A DNA stretch of 64,000 nucleotides from Casuarina equisetifolia (Eukaryota; Streptophyta; Magnoliopsida; Fagales; Casuarinaceae): the NCBI GenBank assembly GCA_028551475.1, contig CM052357.1, forward strand, positions 26,991,745 through 27,055,744, read 5' to 3'. Each line of letters begins with the position of its first letter. The stretch's first letter is position 1. Below the pieces are notes generated by a model. It saw only the letters and a list, made by a program, of their open reading frames with translations, searched no databases and was not told the origin of the DNA. The translations under genes were made by a program, and so were the position numbers. Positions 21,481-34,318 of this stretch are shown one piece after another.

Positions 21481-22999
21481 GGAGAGGGTGTTGGAGTGTA
21501 GAATCTAGTAGGCATAAGTTGAGGTTAGTATAATAGGGAGCCATTGGAATAGTGGGTGGTAAGTACTCCACTAGCCACTAGGATTAACTATTGCCATTTA
21601 AGTTCATTAAGGTTGAGATGATGGTGTAAGGCTCAAGGAGTATCTATGGACCAAGGAATTAAGGACATGTGGAGGACTTGATTGTTGGGCATCAAATTAG
21701 GTAGGGAGTTGCCACATGAAGTGAGCTAATGATTGGTGGTTGAGGAGGTTTAAATACCTTATTGAAAACTAACAATGGTTAAGTTTGTGACCTTATGAGG
21801 TTGGGTGGTTACAAACCTTGGGAGGGAAGAGTAATACCTTTCCTCTATGGAAGAGAATAAGAGTGGAAGTAGAGTTCCAAGGCACCCTAAGTAAATGGGG
21901 ATGATTGTTGTGGTTGAGAAGGAGTTGGCCATATCAACTCAAGGGGGGCGTTTTACTCATTCTCAAGTGGAAGTTCATATAATGGTTTGTCCACCTGGAG
22001 AGAGGGCTATCTTGGAATGAGGTGTTGGTTAGCTTATCCTACAAGTAGGTTAGACAAGGGAGTGCCTTTGTAAGGGCTTTTCTCATGAAGATTATTACAA
22101 GGGAGTAATTCTAATCAATAATATGCTTATGCTTTCTATGTACTTCCTTGACTCGTAAAAGATTTTCTCATCATGTCTAGAGGGTAATACACTTCCTCAT
22201 CTTATACTCACCATGCTATACAAATTGGTTGGCCTAGTTAAAAATTGGTTAGTCATTGCATAGGTTAGAATTGATTGGCTTATGACAACAATTATGGTTA
22301 GGCTAATTAGGAACAACCATCTCTAGGAGAATGTAGAAGTGAAAGCAAGTAATGGCTTGTTTTCAGTGCAATTAACTAAAACAAAGAGTCAAAGTTGGAA
22401 GCTAGAGGATTTAAGCTTATGAAGGAGCTATGAGAGATCTAGATGTCAAAATAGACGGTTAGAGTGGTGAGTTGGATGGTTAGACAAGCATGGGAGAAGA
22501 TAGAAGTGAGCTTATATATATGAGGAAAACGATGAACAATACACATAGAGTAAAAACAACTACAAGAATTGTTAATATATTAATATTCCTACATTTAATA
22601 TATTAATACGTGTACTTTATACATGATAGGTCCTATGCCTATTAAAGGAGGCTTAATATTGATACACAACACATTTAGTAATCATAATAGTTGATTTCCA
22701 CACTCATTTCTTACATGAGCTGAGTCATTTGAATTTTAAGACACAATGCTTCTATCCCTTTTTTAGCCTCATGTACAAGTGTCAGTGGGGAATCATTTCT
22801 GCATTTTTTCCCCTTGTTTTCATACCAAGTATACCCTTACAGCCCTAGCCCAAACACAACCCGTTCTTTTACTTTTTTTGCCCTTCTCTACTGATAATTA
22901 TGAAAGTGCCCCTAATATTACTGGTAATTATGATATTGCCCCCAAAATCCCTAGTCATCGCCTTTAGTTTTCCTAGTCATTATCTATGACCAATCTATG
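21481..22999. other. Gene-free stretch, possible unclassified LTR debris
   Basis: The G-rich plus strand near 21,500-22,000 and the taatatattaatattcctac / taatatattaatacgtg pair near 22,580 hint at an old LTR, but no paired end or target duplication is visible. I recognise no gene. Confidence 0.3.
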
Positions 23000-24011
23000 G
23001 TCGATTTGGACTCATCTTCTAGCACTGCTATTCCCACTGCATTGATTCACGATCCGTATCAACTCATAGCGACCAATTTGCAAATTGGTAGCCTTGTATC
23101 TCATCATCTGGTTAGTTAATCAAATTATCACGTGTAGTCAAATCAGATTCAGATGATGTTTTTGGCCCATAACAAACTCGATTCTTTGATCTACAATCTC
23201 TCATGGCCTAATGGCAATGGCAACAAGGCGTAGCTTTGGGATGGGTGCCATGCCGTTGTCAAGACATGGCTCTTCAACTCAGTGGACCCATGTCTTGAAA
23301 GTTTGGTTTGCCGTATCACCAAGGTGGCTGAAATTTGGGACACTCTCCAGGAATCCTTTGACAAAGTGACTAGAACCTAGTGATACAACTTCAAACAAGC
23401 CATTAGCAACCTGAAATTATTGACAGGGTTGCACAAATTCTAAGTTGACAGATTTTTTCGTCTGCCTAAAAGAACTAGCGGAGGAGTTCAAAACCTTGAA
23501 ACCTTTTATGCATTGCACTTATGTGAGCAGCACCTACAAGGTCAACGACCATCTTCGTGAATGAAATCAAGAAGAAAGGTCCATAAAATTTCCCATGGGG
23601 TTTTTGGAGGAGTTCCAGAATCTCCGTACAATGTTTTGTCATGCAAAAAATTGCCTAGCCAAGAAAGAACCTATGCTTTCTTGAAAATGAAGGTTCAACA
23701 GTGTACCACTGGCCTTTTTGGCAATGCCATTGGCTTCACTAGCATCCACTGTGGTGCTGGCAGGTCCTTATCGCACACGGGTTGGTTAGATTTTGCAAAC
23801 ACATCTGACCACTTTCTTATTTCCGCGAGCACAATCCATAGCCCACTCTAGCCTAGTCTCATCAGCACATGGCCCAAGCCCATTTTCTCCCACAAGAGCC
23901 CCATCTAGCCAACAATCCCACTGCACCCCCTGCACCCACTACAAAAAGCTAGACCACATCCCTGAGGCCTGTCTCCCCCTAGTTGGGTATCCTCCCAAAT
24001 GGAAGCCTAAA
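23000..24011 (+). pseudogene. Copia gag remnant with broken zinc knuckle
   Basis: In plus-strand frames with shifts, a copia gag core can be followed: the LKELAEEFKTLKPFMHCTYV region at about 23,465, then KVNDHLRE and LEEFQNLRTMFCHAKN. A knuckle-like CTPCTHYKKLDHIPEAC follows at about 23,921, before LVGYPPKWKPK and a stop. Gag packages element RNA. The knuckle has shifted spacing and the frame is broken by several stops. No LTR or pol is attached. Confidence 0.65.
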
Positions 24012-24324
24012 TAGAGGGGAGGAAATAAAAAGAGGTCTAATGGGTCCATTGCTCACAATATTTGCCACAGAACCAATGGGCCTTCCAAATTCTCTTGGTA
24101 TTGGACCTTAGTATTTTGAGCATTATGTAGTTGGGGCTTATGGTAGGCTTTAACTCTATCCTGGAACCACCCCCATCCCAATATGGGCTTGGCTATTTCC
24201 CTTTTCACCTTCCCCCATATTGGTATAGGTAGAGATTGTCAATGCTGATTTTCTTCGTTGCAGGAGCTCAACTTAACGGTTGCAACAAGTCAGCTGCACT
24301 GCGCTAACAATTTGGCTGAAGAGA

Positions 24325-27300
24325 ATGAGCTACGATAGCTCTCGCATGGGTTCTGGTTAGTTTTTATCCCTGCCAATATCTCTCTTCTGTGTATGTAGAA
24401 AGCTCATACTTCTCTCAGTAAAGAGTAATGCTGCTGGTTCTAGCCAGTGATCTATATGCCTTTGGTTCTTGTGGTTTCAACTCCTTGTTCCAATGTTTCA
24501 GGAAGTGGAACTTCCTCTAGGCTATTTTAGCTCGAAAGGACATGTGGTCGGGCCCAAAGGAGGGCACCAGGCGACTATAGTTTGGCTTCATGGCCTTGAT
24601 GACAAGGGCTTAAGGTGTTCATGCAAGTTCTTTACTGAGTTTACCCTTGCCAAGGGTTGCTATTCTGCAACAGTGGTTTCAAGATGGTTCTTCTCTTTAC
24701 TGATTTCCGTTGTAGTGGTTTAGTTATTTTGTGCTGGAATTACTTTCATGTTTTATAAGTTGGATAGTTGGTGGATTTGGTAATCCAACATTTACTTGAG
24801 TTGGTTAGTTATGATGCAGTATAACTATCGTCGTCTTGCTCAATGATGTTTCCCTGAAACGTGCATGGATCAATAATTAAGAAATTAAAAAAATTTAAGA
24901 TTTAATACTTATAATGAGTACATTTGTTCTATACTATTTTAGCAGCATTTGGCTTGAGTCATCCTTATCTCTTTCCTTTCGGCAAATGCCTTCTCTGTTA
25001 GAGGTGAAATTATTTTGTACAAAAAAGAAAAAGCACAGAAGTGAGTAAGAAAGCGTCAGTGCTTGTCTGATTCTGCTAGAGGAAGTTTGTTGTTTAAGTT
25101 CTCACCTCTATATCCTTTTCTAGAAGATTCTCATGCTGATTGATTTGATGGGGAAGGGCAATAGTACCGTCAACTAAAAAAGAAGTGCCTGTTTGGCATA
25201 TTATTCCGTCCTCTCTTCTTAATTCTAAGCTGTGGGAGGCCTTGAATTCAAAAACTTCATATGCCAATGCATAGAATGGGGACCACTTCTTTCCTAGCTT
25301 CGTCATCCTTTAAAACAGTAATATATTACTTGCTAATGGTATATATAAAACTAAGGTTTGCACATTTAATTATCATTTTGTGTAATATGATAAGACCATA
25401 TTGAGCTGAGACACTCAGAGTGGCATATCGCGTGGCTTATAAATTATTGTTAAGGCTTGTTATCAACTTTGCAAGCTGTCCGAAGTTTAGATGGTTAGCG
25501 TTTTTACGTGAAGATTCATTAATGGTTGTACGGTTTCCTTAACTTCATGAAATATTATGGCAATCCTCTGAGCGATCAATTCTATCACCTGCTTATACCA
25601 GCAAGTGTGTGGTTCTAAGTTGAAATGAAGGTAACATACAGTGACTGAGGTGATATTTTAATTTTTCCTTTGTTCTGCAGCTGGTCTCAGTTCTTGGAAG
25701 CCCTTCCTCTACCAATTGTAAGAATAAGTTTTCCTTTTTCAGTATTCTCAATGTATTCTCAACATATATGTATGTGTCACCAGCAACCCTAATTCTTTCG
25801 ATATGTAGAAGAGTGCGTTTATTTTTTCTTTCTTTCTACTATCATCAATATTTCAGATAAAATGGATTTGCCCTACTGCTCCTACTCGGCCAGTAATACT
25901 ATTTTGTGAATTTTCCTGAACTGCTTCCAAGGTTTATTGCTTTGAAAATCTCCCTTTTTAGTAATCTTATCAGGACACCATTAAATTCTTTCTAACTGAA
26001 AGTTTTGATATTCCAGCAGTGTATGCACAAAATATTTCCAGTAATTTACTGTAGGTTTTATGGAATAATTTAATATCTGGTTCCGTTTACTTTTTCTTAG
26101 TTGAAACTCTGAAGACCATAGTTTAAATTTTGCTGGTGATTTATATCAGGGTTTGACGTTGGAGATTCTTCAGAAGACGCACCTGATGACTTGTAGGGAT
26201 TAGATGCTTCGGCAGCACATGCTGCCAACCTATTGTCAATAGAGCCTGCCGACAGTAGGTTTCTCCTTTGAATTCTTGATAGCTTTTAACACTATCCTCT
26301 TTTAGTTATATGCAACAACCATAGCAATTTTGGAGTTCAAGATAAAGGGGACAATGAAACATATATAGGGTTGGATTCAAGCTGCACCTGGTGTAACATT
26401 TTAACAAAATTTAACATTAAAGGACATCATATTTTCAAGAATATCCTGAACCCATCGCTAGGTTAAGTGCCTTTTCATATTACCGTCATGCTTACCAAAT
26501 ACGAAGGTGATTGGCCATTAAGGCTATCTTTCCTTTGTCAACGTTTATATCCAAATATGACTTGAACCCACTCATACACATTTATATCTAAATATGCCGT
26601 TTTGTATGTTTCTTCAATAAATTGAAAAGCAAAGAGTTTTGAAGCTTTGGGAAAACTATATGATAGATTCATGCATTTTCCCTCTTGTTGAAGACCCGAG
26701 GTCAAACTATATGACTTCTTTATCTTTTCATCTTTGTCCCTTTAAGTTTTTTTTTTTTTTGGGTGCTTTTTTGTTTATTTAGAAGTCACAAGTTGTGACC
26801 TAGTACTGACGGTGGTTGTGCTTCTCAACTTTTGCCCTTTTTCTCTTTCATATTTTAATATTGGTTGTCCCATTGATGATTTCATGCCTTGTCAGAATCG
26901 TTTTTAACATAAGTTGCTGTGCTTTTAAACCACATGGATGAGTCTTTATGGTTCTAGTCTGCCTTTTCAACCGGGCTCTCTTGTTTTGTTTATTGTAAAC
27001 AACCATGGAGCTTTGAGAGTCAAACGAGACAATCTTGCCTTACCCTTACCACCCCAATCCTTCTTTTCCCTCATTCTATGGTATCTTTATATCGTAACAC
27101 TTATCTACTTGCCAAACAAGCTATTGAGATGCACAGAATGCAAGTGAAAGAATTTGAATTGTTTTGATCAGTATGGTCCCATATAATTGGATTTTGTTTG
27201 CATTGAAACTTCCTTTAACTTGCTTAGTCATTTGATGCACTGGTTTTGATAAAATATGAAACTTATGGATTTGGCGATTGAGGAAAGAAAACTCAGATAG

Positions 27301-28062
27301 TTCTTTGTTCATGAGTCGTGTAATAAATTGCTTCTGATATGTCCATCTTTCCTCACTTTGTTTTTATTGGCCCAAAGTTGGATTTTAGGGAATACCTTCA
27401 GGCATTTTTCTTTCTCTCCTTAGTTGTTGTCCAGTGTTTTTGTACTCTAATCTAATCACTAAAATTTTGAGTGTCATGAAAATGTTACTTAGCTTATCTG
27501 TCAAGGTTATTCAGATTACCCAAAGACATGCTAATCACTGCTTTATCTTTCAGTCTCTTATGCCAATTTTAATACAGTACATTTACTTGGAACAAGTTAA
27601 TTGTCTTTAAGTGACAATTTGAGGATGTAGCTCTAGTCATTTGAGCAAAGCCTCGAAAGTATGCTATCTGTTGCAGCAACTTTCATGTGGGTCGGAGGAT
27701 GGAAGAAAAGCAACAGCGGGCATGGGGTTTTACTGGGTTTCTACTTTTCTGAGAAGCATGTAAAATACAACTGAGAATTGTAATTCAATCCAAATGAACA
27801 CGCAAACATGTCTTCGCTTTAAAATAGGTTATTTAATACTGTGTTATGGAACATTACCATTCTGCATAGCTTACATAATTTTACCGTTGCTGTGTTGTCA
27901 AACTTGGTTTTGAGGGCTTCAGTACGGGTGCTGCAACTACACTCCACCACATTCCTTGTCACGGGAAACAATGGGAATTTTTGAAACCGTTACCGAGTCA
28001 ACTTAGGTGCAGTTGCTGGTCTTAGTGGCTGGCTTCCATGGTCAAGCTTTGTCTTCTGTGAT
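24325..28062 (+). pseudogene. Acyl-protein thioesterase (APT1-like) pseudogene
   Basis: Intact homologues are cytosolic alpha/beta hydrolases that remove fatty acyl groups from proteins or lipids. Exon 1 is 24325-24355 (MSYDSSRMGSG). Exon 2 begins at 24502 and carries HQATIVWLHGLDDKG with a stop near 24,530. Further exons are 25681-25717 (WSQFLEALPLP), 25858 to about 25915 (IKWICPTAPTRPVILF), 26150-26254 (FDVGDSSEDAPDD, then a stop, then GLDASAAHAANLLS) and about 27,900-28,062 (GFSTGAATTL, then NLGAVAGLSGWLPWSS). The nucleophile motif GFSMG has become GFSTG, which keeps the Ser. Stops, frameshifts and the missing C-terminal Asp/His portion make it non-functional. Introns are kept, so it is a genomic duplicate. 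Confidence 0.87.
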
Positions 28063-28345
28063 ATAGATGTACCTTAGACCATCTCTGCCTTCTAAAAGTC
28101 TCGCATGTTAATGCAGGTCAACGCAGACCACTTAGGGCAGAAAACTTTGAAACCTGCTTTAGGTTGAGAGGCAGGCCCATATAGGACATATAAATAATGT
28201 ATACCCCTAATTATCTTATTTCCTCTATGAGGAGAAAAGAAAATAAAAGAACCTGAATATTGGCAAACCTGCCACCATTGTTAACCAAGGAAAATAATTC
28301 ATAGTAAAAACAAGATATACTTGGACCAAAAAAAATCCATGCTTG

Positions 28346-28384
<39 letters not shown>

Positions 28385-28640
28385 TCTTTTTTCGAGTAGG
28401 GGGGATTTTTGTCGGTAAAAACAAAAAGTGTTCAGGTGGGATTTTTGAAAGGGATCAACAAGCTATGTTGGAAATAAAAAATGACAAACTCTTTCATTCT
28501 TTTTTTGTTAAATAACAAAATGGGCAATTCTATAAGGTCCAATAAAAATTTGATTAATTTTTGGATATTGAGGTAATTGCTATGCTTAGTGTGTGACTTG
28601 TTGGTTTTTTTAGGATTAGGATTCATAACACCTCCTTTGT
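28063..28640. repeat. AT microsatellite in gene-free DNA
   Basis: An (AT)n run of about 26 bases at 28349-28375 is followed by a T-run. The rest of this interval shows no gene. Confidence 0.7.
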
Positions 28641-29229
28641 GTTTCCATCCATATTGAGATGCCGACCCTGCCTTCTATTCTAGGTGGCCTGGAGTTACCT
28701 GACCCATGGCTAACCAATGCTTACTACGATTATTTGAGGACCTTCCTTGTAGTTGGTAAAGGCAAAACAGACATGCCTTCCCTTATGCCAATTCAAAACT
28801 TCTGCCTCAGCATAATAAAAGTACATGTCCAACCATGCTTGGATTCCACCAAAATTTTAGAAAAGCAAAATTTTCTTTCGACAACTTTAGAGAACAAAGC
28901 CGAGGTACTTTGTTTTAAAATAAACGGTTTTAGGTTTCGGGTATGTAATTGAGGGCTGCAAAGCGGCCAAGAAGTTAAAAACAATATACTTCATGATGAA
29001 GGCAAGACAAAAGTACATTAAGAAAGAAAAAAGAAAAAAAAGAAAGAAAAAAGCCATTTTGAGAGAGGATATTTTACAAAACCAAAATGTAGCTTAAGCT
29101 CAAACAGTAGTTTTTGGTTTCCATATTGTTGAGGCCGAAATCCCTTCCATTCTTGATCTGGAAGCACCTTTCCCAATAGTTGTTTCTAAAAGCCAAACGA
29201 AAAAGACTAGGAAACTGAAAACCCTTAAT
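28641..29229 (+). pseudogene. Host ORF split by copia, left part (LINE ORF1-like?)
   Basis: The right end of this block, from about 29,129, is an open frame reading VEAEIPSILDLEAPFPIVVS. It continues in frame across the copia insertion into the segment starting at 36090 when the copia and one target copy are removed. The left part (28659-28952) holds a separate frame beginning MPTLPSILGG that I do not recognise. Because the right-hand continuation leads into LINE-type endonuclease and RT sequence, this may be LINE ORF1, but no diagnostic motif is seen. Confidence 0.5.
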
Positions 29230-29589
29230 TGTTAGAAACAAACCCGTGAATCTAAACTTGCGGAATCTCTCAAGATCTCATTGCACACATAAAGAAAATA
29301 TTAGTCAAGTAAAGAACACACAGAAATTATGAGGTTTGGGATGATCCCTACATCCTCGGCTTAAGGAGTAATTCTTCACTATGATGAGGAGGGCTACAGT
29401 GTATACAGAAAACCTCTATTTTCTCTCAATCTCTCTTAATCTCATAACTAGGTTTTCCCCATAGTGTTTCCTTTTATACTAGTACCAAGGAAACCTAAAT
29501 AAAATAGGATTGGGAAATCCTATAAACTACCCACAACATAAACCTAGTAGTTACATAATTACCCTTATTAATTTACTCCAAACCTAACA
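29230..29589 (-). repeat. 3' LTR of copia 29230-36084
   Basis: TG...CA bordered and about 360 bp. It is clearly homologous along its length to the partner at 35726-36084, with scattered differences. On the minus strand the AAAAGAGAGAAA polypurine tract lies immediately before it. Confidence 0.9.
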
Positions 29590-29654
29590 ATTTCTCTCTT
29601 TTAGAGTAACATTAGTGCAACATCCCTACACCATAAGAGAAAGAATATTGCTCC

Positions 29655-32600
29655 TTAGACTTGAATATGCTTGGAGTCCATTCCAGCAACCCGCTGAAAA
29701 ATCTCTAGCTTGTCTCTTGTCAACGGCTTCATCAACATATCTGCTCCATTATCATCAGTGTAAATCTTCATAAGATCTAACTGTTTGGATTTCAATACAT
29801 CTCTAATCCAATGATATCTGACATCAATATGCTTAGACCTTGAATGAGATGACATGTTCTTACTGAGGTGGATGGAGCTTTGGTTGTCATTATAAAGGAT
29901 AACCATCCCTTGTTTTATACCAAGTTCTTAAAGAAACGTCTTCATCCACAGAACTTCTTTTCCACCCTCAGTAATTGCTATATACTCTGCTTCTATAGTA
30001 GACAAGGTAACACAATCCTGTAGCCTAGATTGCCATGAAACTGCTCCCCCTATGAAGGTGAGCATGTACCCTATTGTAGATCTCCTCCCATCATGGTCAC
30101 TAGTTATCTGCATCTGTGTATCCAATCAATACAAGCTCATCATTACCAAAACACAAACACAACTTAGGAGTTCCTTTAAGGTACCTGAGTAGCCACTTCA
30201 TAGCTTCTCAATGCATTTTACCAGGATCTAAAAGAAAATGATTAACTACTCCAACTGCATGAGCAATATCTGGTTTAGTGTTTACTGCAAAATACATCAA
30301 GCTACCAATTATAGATGCGTAAGACATTTTCTTCATATATTCAACATCACTCTTACTTTTAGGCTTCTACTGCTTACTTAGCTTGAAATGACTTGCAAGT
30401 GGAGTACTTACTACTTTTGCCTTGTCCATGTCAAATCTTTGAAGTATCTTTTCTATATACTTCTCCTAAGATAGCCATAACGTTTCATGTTCTCTATCAC
30501 GTTTAACTTCCATACTAAGGATTTGCTTTACTGGTCCCAAATGTTTCATCGCGAAAGACTTGCTTAAATCCTTCTTTAGCTCAGTAATCTTTTTAATATC
30601 TTGGCCAACAATTAACATATCATCAAAATATAGGAGTAGGATGATGAAATTACCACCTAGAATGTGCTTCATAAACACACAATGACCTAATCTATTCTTG
30701 TTATAATCATGTTGTAACATGGATGACTCAAACTTCTTGTACCACTAATGAGGTGCTTGTTTTAGACCATACAAGCTTTTCTTCAATTGACATACAAGAT
30801 TCTTTTTACCCTTCTCTATAAAGCCCTCAGGTTGCTCCATATAAATCTCTTCTTTTAAGTCTCCATGAAGGAATGTAGTCTTCACATCAAGTTGTTCTAC
30901 CTCTAAGTTCAGTCTAGCAGCCAAACCAAGAATAACTTTGATTGAAGATATCTTTACCACAGGAGAGAAAATCTCCTCAAAGTCAATACCTTTCTTCTGA
31001 CCATAGCCCTTCACAACCAACTACGACTTGTACCTTGGTAATGGATTTTCCTCTTCTGACTTCAACTTGTACACCCACTTATTTTTAAGTGCTCTCCTAC
31101 CTTTAGGTAATGTCACAAGATCATAAGTGTGGTTTTCCTGCAAGGAATTCATCTCATCTCACATTGCTTTCTTCCATTCTTTCTTGTGCTTACATTCATT
31201 AGCTTCCTTCTAACATTGTGGTTCTCCCCCATCAGTCAACATCAAATACTCATGTGGTGGATATTTCATTGAAGTCTAACGCTCTCTACTAGATCTTCTT
31301 ACTAGGGGTTGGGTTGGTTACTTAGTTGGATGATTAGCAAAATGTCCTCCAAATTCTTCAATAACTAGAGTTTCAGGAAGTTCTTTGCTTGCTACATCTT
31401 TAAGTGGTTCTTCTTGTGTAGTTTCTTCTTCATGTGCACTTATTAGGGAAGAAGAAGGTGGGGTTATATCCTTAAGACTTTCATTAACAACTCTTGGCTT
31501 TTCAGTCTTCTTAAGATCTTTAATAGTTTGATCTTCAAAGAAGATAACATCTTTGCTTCTAATTAGTTTCTTTGCAGCTGGATACCATAGTTTGTATCCA
31601 AAAGCATCATGTCCATAGCCCAAGAAGATGCAATCTCGAGCTTTATCATCAAGCTTGTTCCTCTCATCTTTAAGAATGTGAATAGACGCCTTGCAACCAA
31701 ATATTCTCAAGTGCTTGAAAGAAACCTCCTTACTAGTCCATACTCTCTCAGGTAGATCACCTTCTAATGGAATTGAAAGAGACAAGTTAATAAGACCTAC
31801 TGTAGTATATATAGCTTCACCCTAAAATGATTAAGATAATCCAGAATGTGAAAGCATACACTTGATCCTTTCAACAATAGTTTTGTTCATCCGTTCTACA
31901 ATCCTATTATGCTTTAGAGTTTTAGGAACTATCTTCTTAAGCCTGATACCTTGAGTTTTGCAATATTCTTCAAATGACCCTCTGTATTCACCTCCATCAT
32001 CTGCATGGACACACTTCAATTTCCTTCTAGTTACTCTCTCAACCATAACTTGATCATCAATGAAGGTAACAAAATACATAGCGCCACCAAGAGTTTTCAC
32101 CTTCAACATACACATATATGAATGAATCAAATCAAGAACATGTTTTCTTCTAAACGGGGGCCCTCTCCGAAATGAGACTATACGTTGCTTTCTAGCTAAG
32201 TGTAGTGATCATAAGACTTAAACTGCAAATCAACACCACTAACTTTTGATATGATCTTGTTCTTTATCAAATGTTGAAGTCGTTTCTCACTCAAATGTCC
32301 AAGTCACTTGCACTATAGCTACATGTGGTTATCTTCCACCATGTTTATCTTTCCTTTCTAGATACTAGCTTTAGTCTTATAGAAAGTACTGACCTTTTGC
32401 CCTTTTGCAAGTATAAGAGAACCTCTACTAAGTTTCCATTTACAGCCACCAAAGTAGTTATCATATCCCTCATCATCAAGGATGCCAGTAGAAATCAAGT
32501 TGAAACAAATCTCAAGGACATGTATGACATTCTTCAGAACTAGCTTACATCCAACACCAGTCTCCAAGATTACATCTCCAATGCCAACTATCTTTGCATG

Positions 32601-33608
32601 TGCATTATTTCCCAAGCTAATGCACCCAAAATCACCCTTTGAATAAGATGTGAAGAACCTTTCATGTGGGATAACATGAAAAGAGGCACCTGTGTTGATA
32701 ATCCAAGACGAAACCTGGTATGAGATGTTGATATAAGGATCACAAAAGATCATAATATCCCCAATATCGGATGTAGTTGCCACTGTATGTTTTTTAACTT
32801 CGTTTTCTCCATTCCTTGATTCTTCTTCCTTGAGTATTCTACAGTCTCTCTTATAATGATCAAACTTACCATAATGATAGCACTTGACATCTTTCCTTGA
32901 ACGTGACACTCCACATGATCTATCAAAATTTGGTGTTCTACTTTTGCTTTTATCTCTATTTTTGTCTACATATCTGTTTCTCCCCCTCATTTCTGTAACT
33001 AATACTTTTGTATGTCTAGATACTCCTTGCTCAATTACTTTGGTTTATTCATTAAGTAAACTTTCATGGACTATCTTCATACTCAGAATGTCACCTTGAG
33101 CTGTGTTTGTGAAAGTGACTACCAATGTCTGCCAACTGTCAGGTAAGTTACTCAACAATAACATTTCTTACAATTCATCTTCTAGAACAATCTTTACCAT
33201 TGCCAACTGATTCACCAAAAACTTAAACTCACTCAAGAACTCTGTCATTGACCATCCTACCTTGTACTTCAAGTTAATTAACCTCTTAAGTAGGGAAACC
33301 TTATTCCGAGGAGTCATGCGTTCATAGAAAGCCTCAAGCTTTTTCCATAACTCACTAGCTTTAGTCTCTTACACAATATGGTAATAAATATTGTCCTTAA
33401 CAAATTGTTTGATTTGAGAAACAATTTTCTTATTTAACTTCTCCCACTCTTTATCAGTTAGCTTTTTAGGCCTAGCAACATCTTTTTCCACAACATTATA
33501 CAGATCTCTACTAATTAAGTAATCCTCCATCTGTGGCTTCCAAGTTTGGAAATTAGATGAATTTAACATGGTCACACCTCTACCTGAAGTATTCATATCG
33601 TCCATCAC
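29655..33608 (-). pseudogene. Decayed copia gag-pol
   Basis: Reading down the minus strand: gag starts at 33608 (MMDDMNTSGRGVTMLN) and a CCHC knuckle (CYHYGKFDHYKRDC) lies near 32,870. A protease site reads NTGAS instead of DTGAS near 32,700. Integrase pieces occur at 32130-31318 (GGEYRGSFEEYCKTQG). Reverse transcriptase occupies 31020-30466 (FLHGDLKEEIYMEQPEGF, the YFDDML catalytic loop). RNase H ends at 29655 (STIEAEYIAIT, SRSKHIDVRYHWI). At least six breaks separate these pieces. The D to N change at the protease aspartate would also abolish cleavage. Confidence 0.9.
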
Positions 33609-33807
33609 AACAAAATAAACTCCCTTTTGACTACTCCCTTAAATAGAAATCAAAAGTGCAAAATTACTAAATACCCTCAACAATTGCCAACCAAATTGAC
33701 CAAATTACCCCTATGATTATGCCAAAAAATAGTCAAATATCTCCCAAAAAACCATAAAAAAATATTGCAAAAATCAACACAGAAATCACTTGAAAATTCT
33801 ATTCGAT

Positions 33808-33976
33808 CACGGTCAACGGTCGCGGTCAACGGTCAATGGTCGCGATCAACGGTCACGGTCAATGGATAGCTAGACCAGGTTGACGAGTCGAGTCTGGATC
33901 TTGGGCTAGATCGAGTCTTTGGATCTGGTCAACGATCAATGGTCAACAGTTAACGGGTCAACTTTGACCGAGTCAA
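33808..33976 (-). promoter_or_regulatory. Cluster of W-box cores in copia 5' leader
   Basis: Ten TTGAC/GTCAA cores occur in about 170 bases: GTCAA at 33812, 33825, 33832, 33858, 33928, 33942, 33957 and 33972, and TTGAC at 33880 and 33964. They lie between the primer-binding site and gag of the minus-strand copia. TTGAC is the core bound by WRKY factors. A regulatory role is inference; the array may equally be simple expansion of a ggtcaac unit. Confidence 0.5.
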
Positions 33977-34318
33977 CATATCCGTTTTACTGCTACATCC
34001 GCCTTTCTCCTCTGATTACCTATGTTCCACAATGGTTTCTGATGAAACAAGAACACCAATCAATAGATCAGCTTCCAACGAGTCTATAGAACTCAAAATC
34101 GCTCCATGAAATGCTTAAATGAAAGAGGAATCGCAAATCCCCTTTTCGGCCTTATAGGTTCAAGGCAACCCGCAACACTCCAATTGATTTTCTGACCAAA
34201 TCCGAATGTTTCTGGCCATAGAGAAGTCAAAAATCACACAAAAAAAGTCTATAGAAGAAAATCTATACCTCAATCAACAATTTTGGCTTCTCTTTCCGTG
34301 TGTTGCACACCAAGTGTT

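Noticed and set aside
28321-28515. Open frame with an Ile/Tyr repeat
   Set aside because: It is translated AT microsatellite.
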